Shown here: positions 37,322-46,749 of the stretch, in pieces
Layout: each line of letters opens with the position of its first letter
How positions within the stretch are numbered: the stretch's first letter is position 1
From: Bacillota bacterium
GTDB lineage: Bacteria; Bacillota; Limnochordia; Limnochordales; ZCTH02-B6
NCBI GenBank assembly: GCA_017656145.1
Contig: JACDOI010000006.1
Span: forward strand, 26,031 to 90,030
Length of the DNA stretch: 64,000 nucleotides
Direction: 5' to 3'
Made by a program: the position numbers and the translations under genes
The notes under the pieces: generated by a model
The model's database searches: none
What the model was told of the DNA's origin: nothing
Seen by the model: the letters and a program-made list of their open reading frames with translations, nothing else

Positions 37322-37503
37322 AAATCATTAGACGCTGTGAGGATGTCTCCTTCGCCGAAGTCAAAAAAATTCCAAGCCGGGAACTGGCTGGACTTCAGAT
37401 GGATGCAGCGGCATTGCGCGTCGGGGCGAACTTGATCCCGAAAAAGAGGAACCGTCGATTGGAAAGAGAAAATTGTGGATCCTCGCATCCGCAGCGCCCC
37501 TTG

Positions 37504-38793
37504 ATGGGAAACGAGGGGCGCCCGCGCAATAGGGGGATCGGGTTGGCGGCGCCGCTTGAAGGTATAAGGGTCGTGGACGTGACGACCAACATCGCGGGCC
37601 CTACTCTGACCTGGATCTTGGCGGAGCTTGGGGCGGATGTCATCAAGATCGAGCGGCCCGGCGGTGATGAGGCGCGCGCCATGGGACCGCTGTGGAACGG
37701 CCACGGGGCATACTTTCTCGCCATCAACACCGGCAAGCGCTCGGCGGCTCTCGATCTCAAGGACGAACGGGTCCGGGGCTGGGTGCGGCGGCTTGTGGCC
37801 GGGGCTGACGTCTTCGTCGAGAACTTCCGCCGCGGCAAAGCCGAATCGCTCGGCCTCGGCTACGAGCAGCTGCGGCAGGTGCGGCCGGACTTGGTCTACT
37901 GCTCGGTATCCGCCTTCGGCGAGGAAGGACCCGACGCGGCCAAACCCGGGTACGATTCGATCTTGCAAGCCCGCACCGGGATCATGAGCGTCACCGGCAC
38001 CCCGGACGGCCCGCCGGTGCGAGCTGGGGTATCCATTCTTGACGGGGGAACCGCCATGTGGGGCGCTCTGGCCGTTGTGTCGGCGTTGTTCCGCCGTTCC
38101 CGAACCGGCCGGGGTCAGCGGGTGGGCGCCTCGCTGTTTGAGACGGGCGTCGGATGGATGAACTACCATCTCATGGCATTTCAAGGCACAGGGCAGGTGC
38201 CGCCCCGCCAGGGCAGCGGCCACAACGCGTTCGCCCCGTACGGTGCGTTCCCGTGCCGCAACGGCGCCATCGTCGTAGGAATCTCAAACGATCGGCTGTT
38301 TCAACGGCTGTGCGCGGCCTTGCAAATGCCTGAGCTGGCGGCCGATCCCCGGTTCCGGGACAATCCGGGCCGGGTGGCCAACCGGGAGGAGCTGGACCGG
38401 CTGTTGACCGACCGGTTCCGGCAGGACGACGCCGGAACGTGGCTCGCGCGGCTTGAGGCGGCGGGCGTGCCGTGCGGGCCGCTTCGCACGGTGCCCGAGC
38501 TTCTAGAGGATCCGCAGTTTCACGCCGCGGCCATGCTGGTGGCCGCGCGGCACCCCGACATTCCCGGTCTCAAGGTACCCCGGATTCCTATCCGTTTTGC
38601 GGAAGCGGCCGAAGCGGCTGAGCACCGGGAGATCGTGAACGGAGCGCCGCTTCTCGGACAGCACACCTGGGAAGTGCTGCGGGAGGCGGGCTGCGGGGAA
38701 CGGGAAATGGAAGCGCTATGGAGGGACGGGGTCGCCTGGGGGCTGGGGCCGCCGGCCCCGAACTCCGGACCTGAAGGTGCGGCGGGCGGCTGA
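37504..38793 (+). CDS. CaiB/BaiF family (class III) CoA-transferase
   Basis: LEGIRVVDVTTNIAGPTLTWILAELGADVIKIERPGGDEARAMGP...PGYDSILQARTGIMSVTGTPDGPPVRAGVSILDGGTAMWGA; start codon approximate. Confidence 0.92.
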   Translation: MGNEGRPRNRGIGLAAPLEGIRVVDVTTNIAGPTLTWILAELGADVIKIERPGGDEARAMGPLWNGHGAYFLAINTGKRSAALDLKDERVRGWVRRLVAGADVFVENFRRGKAESLGLGYEQLRQVRPDLVYCSVSAFGEEGPDAAKPGYDSILQARTGIMSVTGTPDGPPVRAGVSILDGGTAMWGALAVVSALFRRSRTGRGQRVGASLFETGVGWMNYHLMAFQGTGQVPPRQGSGHNAFAPYGAFPCRNGAIVVGISNDRLFQRLCAALQMPELAADPRFRDNPGRVANREELDRLLTDRFRQDDAGTWLARLEAAGVPCGPLRTVPELLEDPQFHAAAMLVAARHPDIPGLKVPRIPIRFAEAAEAAEHREIVNGAPLLGQHTWEVLREAGCGEREMEALWRDGVAWGLGPPAPNSGPEGAAGG

Positions 38794-38799
38794 GGAGGG

Positions 38800-39987
38800 T
38801 TGGCATTGTTCGAGCTTTCGGCAGAGGATCTCAATCTTTCGGCCGAGCAAAAGGAAGTTCTCGCTATGATACGGGAGTTCGCCCGGCGGGAGGTGCGCCC
38901 CGCGGTTAAAGAATACGAGCCCGGCGATCGCTACCCGCACCCCCTTGTGGACCGCATGAAAGAGCTGGGCTTGTTCGGCCTCACCATCCCGGAAGAGTAC
39001 GGCGGCGCGGGGCTCGATCATGTGACGTACGCCCTCGTGTTTGAGGAACTGTCGGCGGCGTGGATGAGCATCGCAGGCGTCCTGGGGACCCATTCCATTA
39101 TGGCCTACGTCATCGCTCGGTATGGCACCGAGGAGCAGAAGCAGCGCTTTTTGCCGCGCATGGCCGCGGGCGAATTGCGGGGCGGGCTTGCGCTGACCGA
39201 GCCGGAAGCCGGCTCCGACGTCGCGAGCATCCGGACCCGGGCCCGCCGAGAGGGCGATGCGTACGTGCTCAATGGCGTGAAGACGTTCATCACCAACTCC
39301 CGGCACGGCACGGGGCTTCTGGTGCTGGCCAAAACCGATCCCGGCGCGCCCAAGCCTTCCCGCGGGATGTCGGCGTTCGTGTTCGAGCATTCCGGTGAGG
39401 TGCCGGGCTTCACCGTTCGACGGGACATCCCCAAGCTCGGGTACAAAGGCCTTGACACGTGCGAGATCGCGTTCGAGGACGTACGGGTGCCCGCGGAAAA
39501 CCTGGTGGGCGGGGTCGAAGGAGAAGGGTTCAAGCAGGTGATGAGCGGCCTGGAGGTCGGCCGCATCAATGTGGCGGCCCGCGCGGTGGGCGTGGCCCGC
39601 GCGGCGCTGGACGACGCCCTGCGCTATTCCCAGCAGCGGGTAGCGTTCGGCAAGCCCATCGGTCGCCACCAGGCCATTCAGCAGCTGCTTGCAGACGCCT
39701 ACGCCCAGATCGAAGCCGCCCGCCAGCTGGTACTGTTCGCGGCCCGAAAGAAAGACCGGGGCGAGCGGGCGGACTTGGAAGCCGGGGCCGCGAAGCTCTT
39801 CGCCAGCGAAATGTGCGGCAGGGTGACCTTGGACATGATGCGGGTGCTCGGCGGTTACGGCTACACCACCGACTTTGATCTGGAGCGATACTACCGGGAC
39901 GCGCCGCTGATGATCATCGGCGAGGGGACCAACGAAATCCAGCGGATGGTCATCGCCAACCGCCTGCTGGAAAAGTACGCCCTGTAG
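38800..39987 (+). CDS. Acyl-CoA dehydrogenase family protein
   Basis: GLALTEPEAGSDVASIRTRARREGDAYVLNGVKTFITNS...GYGYTTDFDLERYYRDAPLMIIGEGTNEIQRMVIAN. Confidence 0.94.
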   Translation: MALFELSAEDLNLSAEQKEVLAMIREFARREVRPAVKEYEPGDRYPHPLVDRMKELGLFGLTIPEEYGGAGLDHVTYALVFEELSAAWMSIAGVLGTHSIMAYVIARYGTEEQKQRFLPRMAAGELRGGLALTEPEAGSDVASIRTRARREGDAYVLNGVKTFITNSRHGTGLLVLAKTDPGAPKPSRGMSAFVFEHSGEVPGFTVRRDIPKLGYKGLDTCEIAFEDVRVPAENLVGGVEGEGFKQVMSGLEVGRINVAARAVGVARAALDDALRYSQQRVAFGKPIGRHQAIQQLLADAYAQIEAARQLVLFAARKKDRGERADLEAGAAKLFASEMCGRVTLDMMRVLGGYGYTTDFDLERYYRDAPLMIIGEGTNEIQRMVIANRLLEKYAL

Positions 39988-40003
39988 CCAGGAGGGAACA
40001 GCC

Positions 40004-40909
40004 GTGGGAGACGCCCAGCCGCTCAAGCCAAAAGAACCGTCCGGCCGCGCGAGCGCCCCGCTGTCGCCCCGCTTGGTCTGGGTGGACGACATCCGCCGGA
40101 CGGTGGCCAGGCTTTTGGTGGAGGCCAATGTGGCCATCGGGGAAGACGTCTTGAACGCCTTGCGGCAGGCCGCCGAGGAGGAAGAGTCGGAGCTTGGTCG
40201 CGATATCCTTCGGCAGCTTGTGGCCAACTACGATTTGGCCCGCCGCGAACGGGTGCCTGCCTGCCAGGACACCGGCTTGACCATTGTGTTTCTGGAAATC
40301 GGCCAGGACGTCCACCTGGTCGGCGGGGACTTGCGGGCGGCGGTGGACGCGGGAATTCGGGACGGGACCCGGGACGGCTTTTTGCGCAACTCCGTTGTGG
40401 GCGATCCCCTCGGGCGGGAGAACACCGGGTACAACGGGCCCGGGGTGCTCCACGTCGACATCGTGCCGGGCGACCGGGTGCATGTGACGGTGGCGTGCAA
40501 AGGGTTCGGCAGCGAAAACAAGAGCCGTCTCAAGATGCTGACGCCCGCCGACGGCGTAGCCGGGATCCGGGACTTTGTGGTGGAAACGGTGGACCGGGCC
40601 GGCGCCCAGGCGTGCCCTCCCCTCATCGTGGGAGTCGGCATCGGCGGCAGCTTCGAGTTGTGCGCCCGGCTGGCCAAGCAGGCGGTCATTCGCCCTCTCA
40701 ACCGGCGCCACCCCCGGGAGGACATCCGGCGGCTGGAGGATGAGCTGCTTGAGGAGATCAACCGGCTGGGCATCGGGCCCCAGGGAATGGGCGGCATCAG
40801 GACGGCTCTTGCCGTCAACATCGAGGTGTACCCGACCCACATCGCCGGTTTGCCCGTGGCGGTGAACATCGGTTGTCATTCCAACCGCCACATGGACGCG
40901 TGGATCTAG
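40004..40909 (+). CDS. Class I fumarate hydratase/tartrate dehydratase alpha subunit
   Basis: ACQDTGLTIVFLEIGQDVHLVGGDLRAAVDAGI...GGSFELCARLAKQAVIRPLN...ALAVNIEVYPTHIAGLPVAVNIGCHSNRH. Confidence 0.92.
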   Translation: MGDAQPLKPKEPSGRASAPLSPRLVWVDDIRRTVARLLVEANVAIGEDVLNALRQAAEEEESELGRDILRQLVANYDLARRERVPACQDTGLTIVFLEIGQDVHLVGGDLRAAVDAGIRDGTRDGFLRNSVVGDPLGRENTGYNGPGVLHVDIVPGDRVHVTVACKGFGSENKSRLKMLTPADGVAGIRDFVVETVDRAGAQACPPLIVGVGIGGSFELCARLAKQAVIRPLNRRHPREDIRRLEDELLEEINRLGIGPQGMGGIRTALAVNIEVYPTHIAGLPVAVNIGCHSNRHMDAWI

Positions 40910-40980
40910 GCGGAAGGGCAACAGCAACAACCGAACCGCTTGGCGGACCGGGCGGACCCGAAAGGATTGGGTGACCGGCG

Positions 40981-41541
40981 GTGGCGGTGTTCTTAACGAT
41001 CGATCCGGTGTTGCCCGACGACGCAGCCGAAATGCTCAAGGCCGGTGACCAAGTGATGATCACCGGTGAACTGTTGACGGCCCGGGACGCGGCCTGCGGC
41101 CGCCTGGCGGCGGCCCTCAAGGCCGGCGACCCGTTGCCCGTAGATTTGGCGGGTCGGGTCATCTACGCGGTCGGGCCGACGCCGGCCAAGCCCGGGCAAG
41201 TGATCGGATCGGCGGGTCCGACGACGGCCGCAAGGCTCCTGCCGTACCTGGAGCCGCTGCTAAAGGCGGGGGTCAAGGCCCTGATTGGAAAAGGCGACTG
41301 GCCTCCGGACGCAGCAACGCTTTTCGCCCGGTATGGCGCCGTGTACCTCGCGGCCGTGGGCGGAGCGGGGGCCCTGATCGCCCGAACCGTGCGCGCAGCG
41401 GAGGTGATCGCTTACCCGGACCTGGGACCCGAGGCGGTCCACCGCCTCTCGGTGGAGAGGTTTCCGGCCTTTGTGGCCGTGGACGCTCGCGGGGCGGACT
41501 TGTACCGGCAAGCCCGGGACCGGTGGCGGCGGGGCCGGTGA
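40981..41541 (+). CDS. Class I fumarate hydratase/tartrate dehydratase beta subunit
   Basis: VMITGELLTARDAACGRL...VIYAVGPTPAKPGQVIGSAGPTTAARLLPYLEPLLKAGVKALIGKG. Confidence 0.92.
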   Translation: MAVFLTIDPVLPDDAAEMLKAGDQVMITGELLTARDAACGRLAAALKAGDPLPVDLAGRVIYAVGPTPAKPGQVIGSAGPTTAARLLPYLEPLLKAGVKALIGKGDWPPDAATLFARYGAVYLAAVGGAGALIARTVRAAEVIAYPDLGPEAVHRLSVERFPAFVAVDARGADLYRQARDRWRRGR

Positions 41542-41560
41542 CGGGAAAGGAGGTCGGTGT

Positions 41561-42478
41561 GTGTACCGGAGCTACCTGTTCAGCCCGGCCAGCGACATGC
41601 GCAAAATGGAAAAGAGCCTCTGGAGCGGGGCTGACGCGGTCATCCTCGACCTGGAAGATGCCGTCGCGCCGGATCAGAAGGACGCAGCCCGGGACAACCT
41701 GGCCCGGTTTCTGGACCGCCTCCCGCAGGGCGACGGCCGGCCAGCCGTATTCGTGCGGGTCAACGGCGCCGGCACCCCGTGGTTCGAGCGGGACCTCAAA
41801 GCCGTCTACCGGCCCCAGCTGGCCGGGTACATGATTCCCAAGGTCGAGTCCCGCGAAGATCTCGAATTGGCCGACGCCGCGTTGACCCAGTCGGCCGGCC
41901 GGACGGCGGAGTTTGAAATCGTGCCGTTCGTCGAGAGCGCCCAGGCGCTCTTACGGCTGCCGGACATCGTGCAAGGGCAGCAGCGGGTGCGCCGCGCCGT
42001 GTTGGGCGGGGAAGATCTGGCGACGGATGCGGGCTTGCAGCTTTCGCCCGGGGGACTCGCACTGGTGGTGCCACGGGCGCTTATGGCCATCTTCAGCCGG
42101 GCGGCGGGCCTTGAGCCGCCTGTCGATACGGTGTATGCGGCGTTTCGGGACGAAGACGGGCTGCGGGCGGAGCTTGGCCGGGCCAAAGAACTCGGTTGCT
42201 TTGGAAAGCTCGCCATCCACCCGGCCCAGGTGCCGGTCATCAATGAAGCGTTCACCCCGGCGGCGCAGGAGGTGGCCTGGGCCCGCCGGGTGCTGGACGC
42301 GTTCGGGGAAAGCCTGGCTTTAGGGCGAGGCGTGGGCAGCGCCCATGGGGCCATGGTGGAACGGCCTATCGCCGAGCGGGCGCGGCGGCTTTTGGCGCTG
42401 GCCCAGGCGGTGGAGGAGCGGCAGAGAGAAACGCCTGCGGCCGGGGAGCCGGATCGGCCGGCAAAGGAGGGCGGATGA
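41561..42478 (+). CDS. HpcH/HpaI aldolase / citrate lyase beta-like (CitE superfamily) CoA lyase
   Basis: RSYLFSPASDMRKMEKSLWSGADAVILDLEDAVAPDQKDAAR...IPKVES...VPFVESAQALL...VLGGEDLATDAG...KLAIHPAQVPVINEAF. Confidence 0.92.
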   Translation: MYRSYLFSPASDMRKMEKSLWSGADAVILDLEDAVAPDQKDAARDNLARFLDRLPQGDGRPAVFVRVNGAGTPWFERDLKAVYRPQLAGYMIPKVESREDLELADAALTQSAGRTAEFEIVPFVESAQALLRLPDIVQGQQRVRRAVLGGEDLATDAGLQLSPGGLALVVPRALMAIFSRAAGLEPPVDTVYAAFRDEDGLRAELGRAKELGCFGKLAIHPAQVPVINEAFTPAAQEVAWARRVLDAFGESLALGRGVGSAHGAMVERPIAERARRLLALAQAVEERQRETPAAGEPDRPAKEGG

Positions 42479-42969
42479 TGACCCAAGGGAGCGGACCGGA
42501 CGAGCGCGGGACGGCCGAGAGCTTGGTGCCCGAGGAAGCGTGGGAACTGGTGGGACAGCAGATCGGGCCCGGCCGGCCTGTGACCGTTCACGCCAACGAA
42601 GTGGAGCGGTTTTGCCGGGTAGTCGGCGAGGACAACCCGGTGTTCTTCGACGAGGAAGCTGGGCGACGAAGCGTCTACGGCGGGCGGCCCATGCCCCCGG
42701 CCTTCGCCCTGACCCGGTTCGACTCGGGCGATGAGCGCAGCTTCACGGTGCGGCTTCCGGCTGCCCGCCGGCTACGGGGCGAGGACGAGCTGGTCATCCT
42801 TCGCCCTATCCGGGTGGGGGAGCGGATCCGGGCCCGGACGCGGCTTGCCGGCATCGATGAGAAGGCCGGCCGGTCGGGTCCGATGGTGTTGCTCCGATTC
42901 GAAACTGAGTACTTGCTGCCCGGCGACGAGGTGGCGATGATCGTGCGGACGACCATCGTCCGCCGGTGA
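42475..42969 (+). CDS. MaoC-like dehydratase, N-terminal (FAS1-like) hot-dog protein
   Basis: VTVHANEVERFCRVVGEDNPVFFDEEAGRRSVYGGRPMPPAFALT; ATGA overlap with the upstream gene. Confidence 0.82.
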   Translation: MMTQGSGPDERGTAESLVPEEAWELVGQQIGPGRPVTVHANEVERFCRVVGEDNPVFFDEEAGRRSVYGGRPMPPAFALTRFDSGDERSFTVRLPAARRLRGEDELVILRPIRVGERIRARTRLAGIDEKAGRSGPMVLLRFETEYLLPGDEVAMIVRTTIVRR

Positions 42970-43011
42970 TCGGGCTTTTGGGCAGCGCCGGCCGGCGAGG
43001 GAGGGAGCGCC

Positions 43012-43440
43012 TTGGACTGGCGGCCAGGGTCGGAATTGCCGCCGCTTACGGTCGGGCCTATTACGACCGAGATGCTCGTGCGCTGGGCCGCTGCGGCGGA
43101 GGACTACAACCCTATCCATTATGATCAAGCCTACGCCCGAAAGCAGGGACTGCCTGATGTTGTCATGCACGGCCCGTTCAAGCTGGCCCTGTTTTGCCGA
43201 CTGCTTCACAGCCAGCTGGGTCCCAGGGGCTACATCCGGCGCATCAAGGTGCGCTACACCGGCTTGGACGTTCCGGGCGACGTGCTGGAGTTCCGAGGGA
43301 CGGTGGAGCGGGTGGAAGAGGGGGAAGGGGAGCGTCTGGCCGCGGTTCGCCTTGTGGCCCAAAACGCACGGGGCGTCGTCACCGTCCAGGGGGAAGCGGA
43401 GGTGGCAGTACGGGAACAGCCGGCGGATCAAGCGTCGTAG
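43012..43440 (+). CDS. MaoC-like (R)-specific hydratase, C-terminal hot-dog type
   Basis: ITTEMLVRWAAAAEDYNPIHYDQAYARKQGLPDVVMHGPFKLALFCRLL; TTG start. Confidence 0.85.
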   Translation: MDWRPGSELPPLTVGPITTEMLVRWAAAAEDYNPIHYDQAYARKQGLPDVVMHGPFKLALFCRLLHSQLGPRGYIRRIKVRYTGLDVPGDVLEFRGTVERVEEGEGERLAAVRLVAQNARGVVTVQGEAEVAVREQPADQAS

Positions 43441-43603
43441 GCGGCACAGCCGGCGCCCGGCGGCCCAGCGATTCCGGAGATAGTTTTCAGAGAGCGGGTG
43501 TGATCAGCGTCTTGGCAGGATTTGTGTTTTTGAGAGAGTAATTCATCAAGTATTCCGTTTACTTTTTTTCACACCAAATCTTTGGCAAGAGGAGGGTGTT
43601 GTC

Positions 43604-44638
43604 GTGTTTCGGCTGAATCGATGGGTGGCCGTGGTGGCGGCCGCCGTGCTTGTGACGGCATGGGTATGGGCCGCGCCTGGTGTGGCGCTGGCGCAGCGGA
43701 TTCCGTTGCGCTGGGCGACGGCCAACGTCGGTTCGTACGGTTATTCTGTAGCCAGCATCATGGTCGAGATCCTGAACCGGGAACTGCCGTCCCAGTACGT
43801 TGTGACCGTTCACCCGTACCCGTCCACCACGGCTGCGATGCGGGCGGCTATGAACGGCGAAGTCGAGATTTCCTATACCGCCGACGTCGGCATGACGCAG
43901 CTGTACGACCGCATCGGGCCGTATGAAGGTTTCAGGCCTACTGTGGGAGAGCTCGTCCACACATTGTACGTCTACCCGATGGAATCGTTCATGACCGTAC
44001 CCGCGGACCGGGCGGATCAATACCATTCTTGGGGGGACTTCAGCGGCCAGCCGGTGTTCTTTACCCCCGCTGGATTTATGAACTGGCTCAATTTCCAGCG
44101 GATCTTCGCCGCGCTAGGCTATGAGTTCAATCACGTAGAAATCGACTCGGCGCTGTTGGCCGACGCGCTGCGAGCCGGGTCAATCGTGGGCTCCGGAGCG
44201 TACACGACGGCGGGCGCGTCCTTGCCCACCTTCTGGAAAGAAGCGGAGTTGCGGATCGATGTCCAGGTCATCAACCCCAGCCCGGAGGAAATGGAAAAGC
44301 TTCGGGCCGCCAGCTTGAACCCGCGGCGGGTCGACCCCAGCCGGGCGTTTACCCAGGATGTGGGTGTAACGGAGATCTGGGGTGTGCCTATCCTGTTCGG
44401 CTACAACATGCGGGCGGACGCGGATCCCGACCTGGTCTACAGAATCCTCACGGCGTTTGAGAGCCACGTCGCGGAGCTTCCCGACCTCGATCCGGGTTTT
44501 GCGCCGCTGGCTGAGGACTTCGTCGGTCTGCAGGTGGCTGGCATCAGTGCCAATCCCCATATCCCGGTCCACCCCGGGCTGGCGAGGTTCTTGAGGGAGC
44601 GCGGAGCTTGGGACGACAGCTGGACGGTTGCGGAGTAA
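43604..44638 (+). CDS. TAXI-family TRAP transporter substrate-binding protein
   Basis: Signal peptide; IPLRWATANVGSYGYSVASIMVEILNRELPSQYVVTVHPYPSTTAAMRAAMNGEVEISYTADVGMTQLYD. Confidence 0.85.
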   Translation: MFRLNRWVAVVAAAVLVTAWVWAAPGVALAQRIPLRWATANVGSYGYSVASIMVEILNRELPSQYVVTVHPYPSTTAAMRAAMNGEVEISYTADVGMTQLYDRIGPYEGFRPTVGELVHTLYVYPMESFMTVPADRADQYHSWGDFSGQPVFFTPAGFMNWLNFQRIFAALGYEFNHVEIDSALLADALRAGSIVGSGAYTTAGASLPTFWKEAELRIDVQVINPSPEEMEKLRAASLNPRRVDPSRAFTQDVGVTEIWGVPILFGYNMRADADPDLVYRILTAFESHVAELPDLDPGFAPLAEDFVGLQVAGISANPHIPVHPGLARFLRERGAWDDSWTVAE

Positions 44639-44668
44639 TGTAGGGGACGGGGAGGCGGGTGAAAACAA

Positions 44669-44707
44669 GGGCCGGAGCCGCTGCGGTGAGCGGCGCCGCT
44701 CCGGCCC
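44669..44707 (+). other. Stable inverted repeat between TAXI-SBP gene and TRAP permease gene
   Basis: GGGCCGGAGC...GCTCCGGCCC, no T-tract. Confidence 0.65.
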
Positions 44708-44791
44708 CTAGCCCGGCCGTCGGCCGTCAACGGGCAAGATAGTCCGGCCGCCGCCCGGCGGATCCGGACGAGTGAGGAGATAGGACCGCGG

Positions 44792-46744
44792 ATGGAACAG
44801 CTGAAACGGGTAGTGAACGCCGGCAATCTCCTTCTGGGATTTTCGCTGTACTTTCTTGTGCAATTGCTCAACTACTTCTTCACCGGCGCCGGCGGACCGC
44901 AGCGGCTGGCGACGCGGCTTGTGCCTGTCGCGCTCATCTTGTACGTTCTCAAAGCGTACCGGGAAAACGCTTTGTATCCCCGGTTGGGACCGGCGTGGAA
45001 CCGGTTCATCGCCGCGGTGTACGTCGCGGCCGCGATGATTCCCTTGTTGTACCTGGAAGTCGAATACGAACAACTGTTCATCTACCGCTCAGGGGCGTAC
45101 AACACGACCGACCTTTTGGTCGGCGCGGTGCTGTTGCTGCTTGTGATGGAAATTTCCCGCAAGGCCCACCCGGTGTTGTTCGGCGTCAACATCGTGATGA
45201 TGTTGTACACGCTGTACGGCAACTATAGTCCCATCGATTTCTTCTGGCATCCGGGCGCGTCGCTGACCCGGGTCGTCACGGCCGCCACGGTGGAGCTCTC
45301 CACGGGAATATACGGGAAATACGCCCAACTGGGCTTGACCCTGGTGGCCGCGTTCCTCCTCATGGCCGCCATCGCCGGCGGGTTCGACGCGCAAGGTTCC
45401 CTGTTGCGGGTGGTCCGGGCGCTGGCGGGGCGGCGGACGCACCAGGTTCCCCAGACGGCGGTCATCAGCTCGATGGCGGTGGGCATGGTGAGCGGCAGCG
45501 GGGCGGCCAACACCGCTGTCACCGGCAGCGTCACCATCCCCCTCATGAAACAGTACGGTATCCCGGCGGCATTTGCCGGGGCTGTCGAAACCGCTGCCTC
45601 CATGGGCGGGCTGATCATGCCGCCGCTGATGGCCGCGGCCGCGTTCATCATGGCGGACTTCCTCGGGGTGACCTACTGGGACGTCGTAGTGCGGGGCTTT
45701 GCCGTCGGCTTGGTGTATTACTTGGTGGTAGCCTTTGCCGTCTATCTGATCTCCATGCGCACCATCGAACCGGGAAAGGTGAACCCGCCGCCGGTTCCGA
45801 ATTACGACAAGCTCAAGACCGCCGTGTTCCTCGGATGCATCGTTCTTTTGGTCGTCTTCCTGGGCGTGCTCAACTACAGCCCGATGCGGGCGGCCTTGTA
45901 CTCCGCGTCGCTTTTGCTCGGCGTCCTCATCGGCATTCATTTGTACTACAGATCTGTGGGAAACCCGGATTTCGCCCAGGAGCGGATTGGACTCCGCTTG
46001 GCAAAAGCGCTGGAGACGTACGCGGACCTGACCTCCTATATCGTCATCCTCATGTCGGTGCTGGGCATCATGATCGGGCTGTTCACCATTACCGGATTCA
46101 TCCTCCGGATGGGCCAGCTCATGCTCCATCTGGGCGAGTGGCACGTCGCCGCCATCGTGTTCATGGCGTGGATCTTCGGCTGGCTGGCGGGCACCGGGCT
46201 GCCGCCGACGGCCACCTACATCATCGTGGCCGTCATCGTCGTGCCGCCTATGAGCCAGTACGGCATCAACCCGTGGATTGCCCACTTCTTCGCCTTCCTC
46301 GTATCCGTATGGGGCGAGTTGACGCCGCCCACATCGCTGACGGCCGCGGTGGCCGCCAGCATCTCCGGCGCGTCGTTCCTGAGAACGACGTATGAGGCGC
46401 TCCGGATCTGCGCGCCGCTGTTTGTCATGACGTTTTCCATCTTTGTGCGCCGGGACATGGTTGTGTCTCCGGGTATCGGCCAGTTTCTGGACACGCTGAT
46501 CGTGGCTGTGTCGAGCCTGGCCATTACCTTCGCGACGTTTGGCCGCTTTTCCCGGGAACGGCTCGCGGACGTGGCCGGGCGCGGGCTGCTTTTGGCCTTG
46601 GCCTTTGCCGGAAGCTTCATCCCCGAACGGGGGTACGCGGCCGCCGCGGCGGTGCTGGCCTCCGTCCTCCTCCTTAAAGGCGTGGTGGGATTTCGTACCA
46701 TCGGTCCGCCCTGGGGGTCCCAGCCCATCCGGCCGGCGGTATAA
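44792..46744 (+). CDS. TRAP transporter permease, 4TM/12TM fused (DctQM-type)
   Basis: 650 aa; VSGSGAANTAVTGSVTIPLMKQYGIPAAFAGAVETAASMGGLIMPPLMAAAAFIMADFLG; GWLAGTGLPPTATYIIVAVIVVPPM. Confidence 0.93.
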   Translation: MEQLKRVVNAGNLLLGFSLYFLVQLLNYFFTGAGGPQRLATRLVPVALILYVLKAYRENALYPRLGPAWNRFIAAVYVAAAMIPLLYLEVEYEQLFIYRSGAYNTTDLLVGAVLLLLVMEISRKAHPVLFGVNIVMMLYTLYGNYSPIDFFWHPGASLTRVVTAATVELSTGIYGKYAQLGLTLVAAFLLMAAIAGGFDAQGSLLRVVRALAGRRTHQVPQTAVISSMAVGMVSGSGAANTAVTGSVTIPLMKQYGIPAAFAGAVETAASMGGLIMPPLMAAAAFIMADFLGVTYWDVVVRGFAVGLVYYLVVAFAVYLISMRTIEPGKVNPPPVPNYDKLKTAVFLGCIVLLVVFLGVLNYSPMRAALYSASLLLGVLIGIHLYYRSVGNPDFAQERIGLRLAKALETYADLTSYIVILMSVLGIMIGLFTITGFILRMGQLMLHLGEWHVAAIVFMAWIFGWLAGTGLPPTATYIIVAVIVVPPMSQYGINPWIAHFFAFLVSVWGELTPPTSLTAAVAASISGASFLRTTYEALRICAPLFVMTFSIFVRRDMVVSPGIGQFLDTLIVAVSSLAITFATFGRFSRERLADVAGRGLLLALAFAGSFIPERGYAAAAAVLASVLLLKGVVGFRTIGPPWGSQPIRPAV

Positions 46745-46749
46745 CGCAA

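Noticed and set aside
38716-40227. 503-aa minus-strand ORF opposite acyl-CoA dehydrogenase
   Set aside because: Shadow ORF of a clearly conserved gene on the plus strand.
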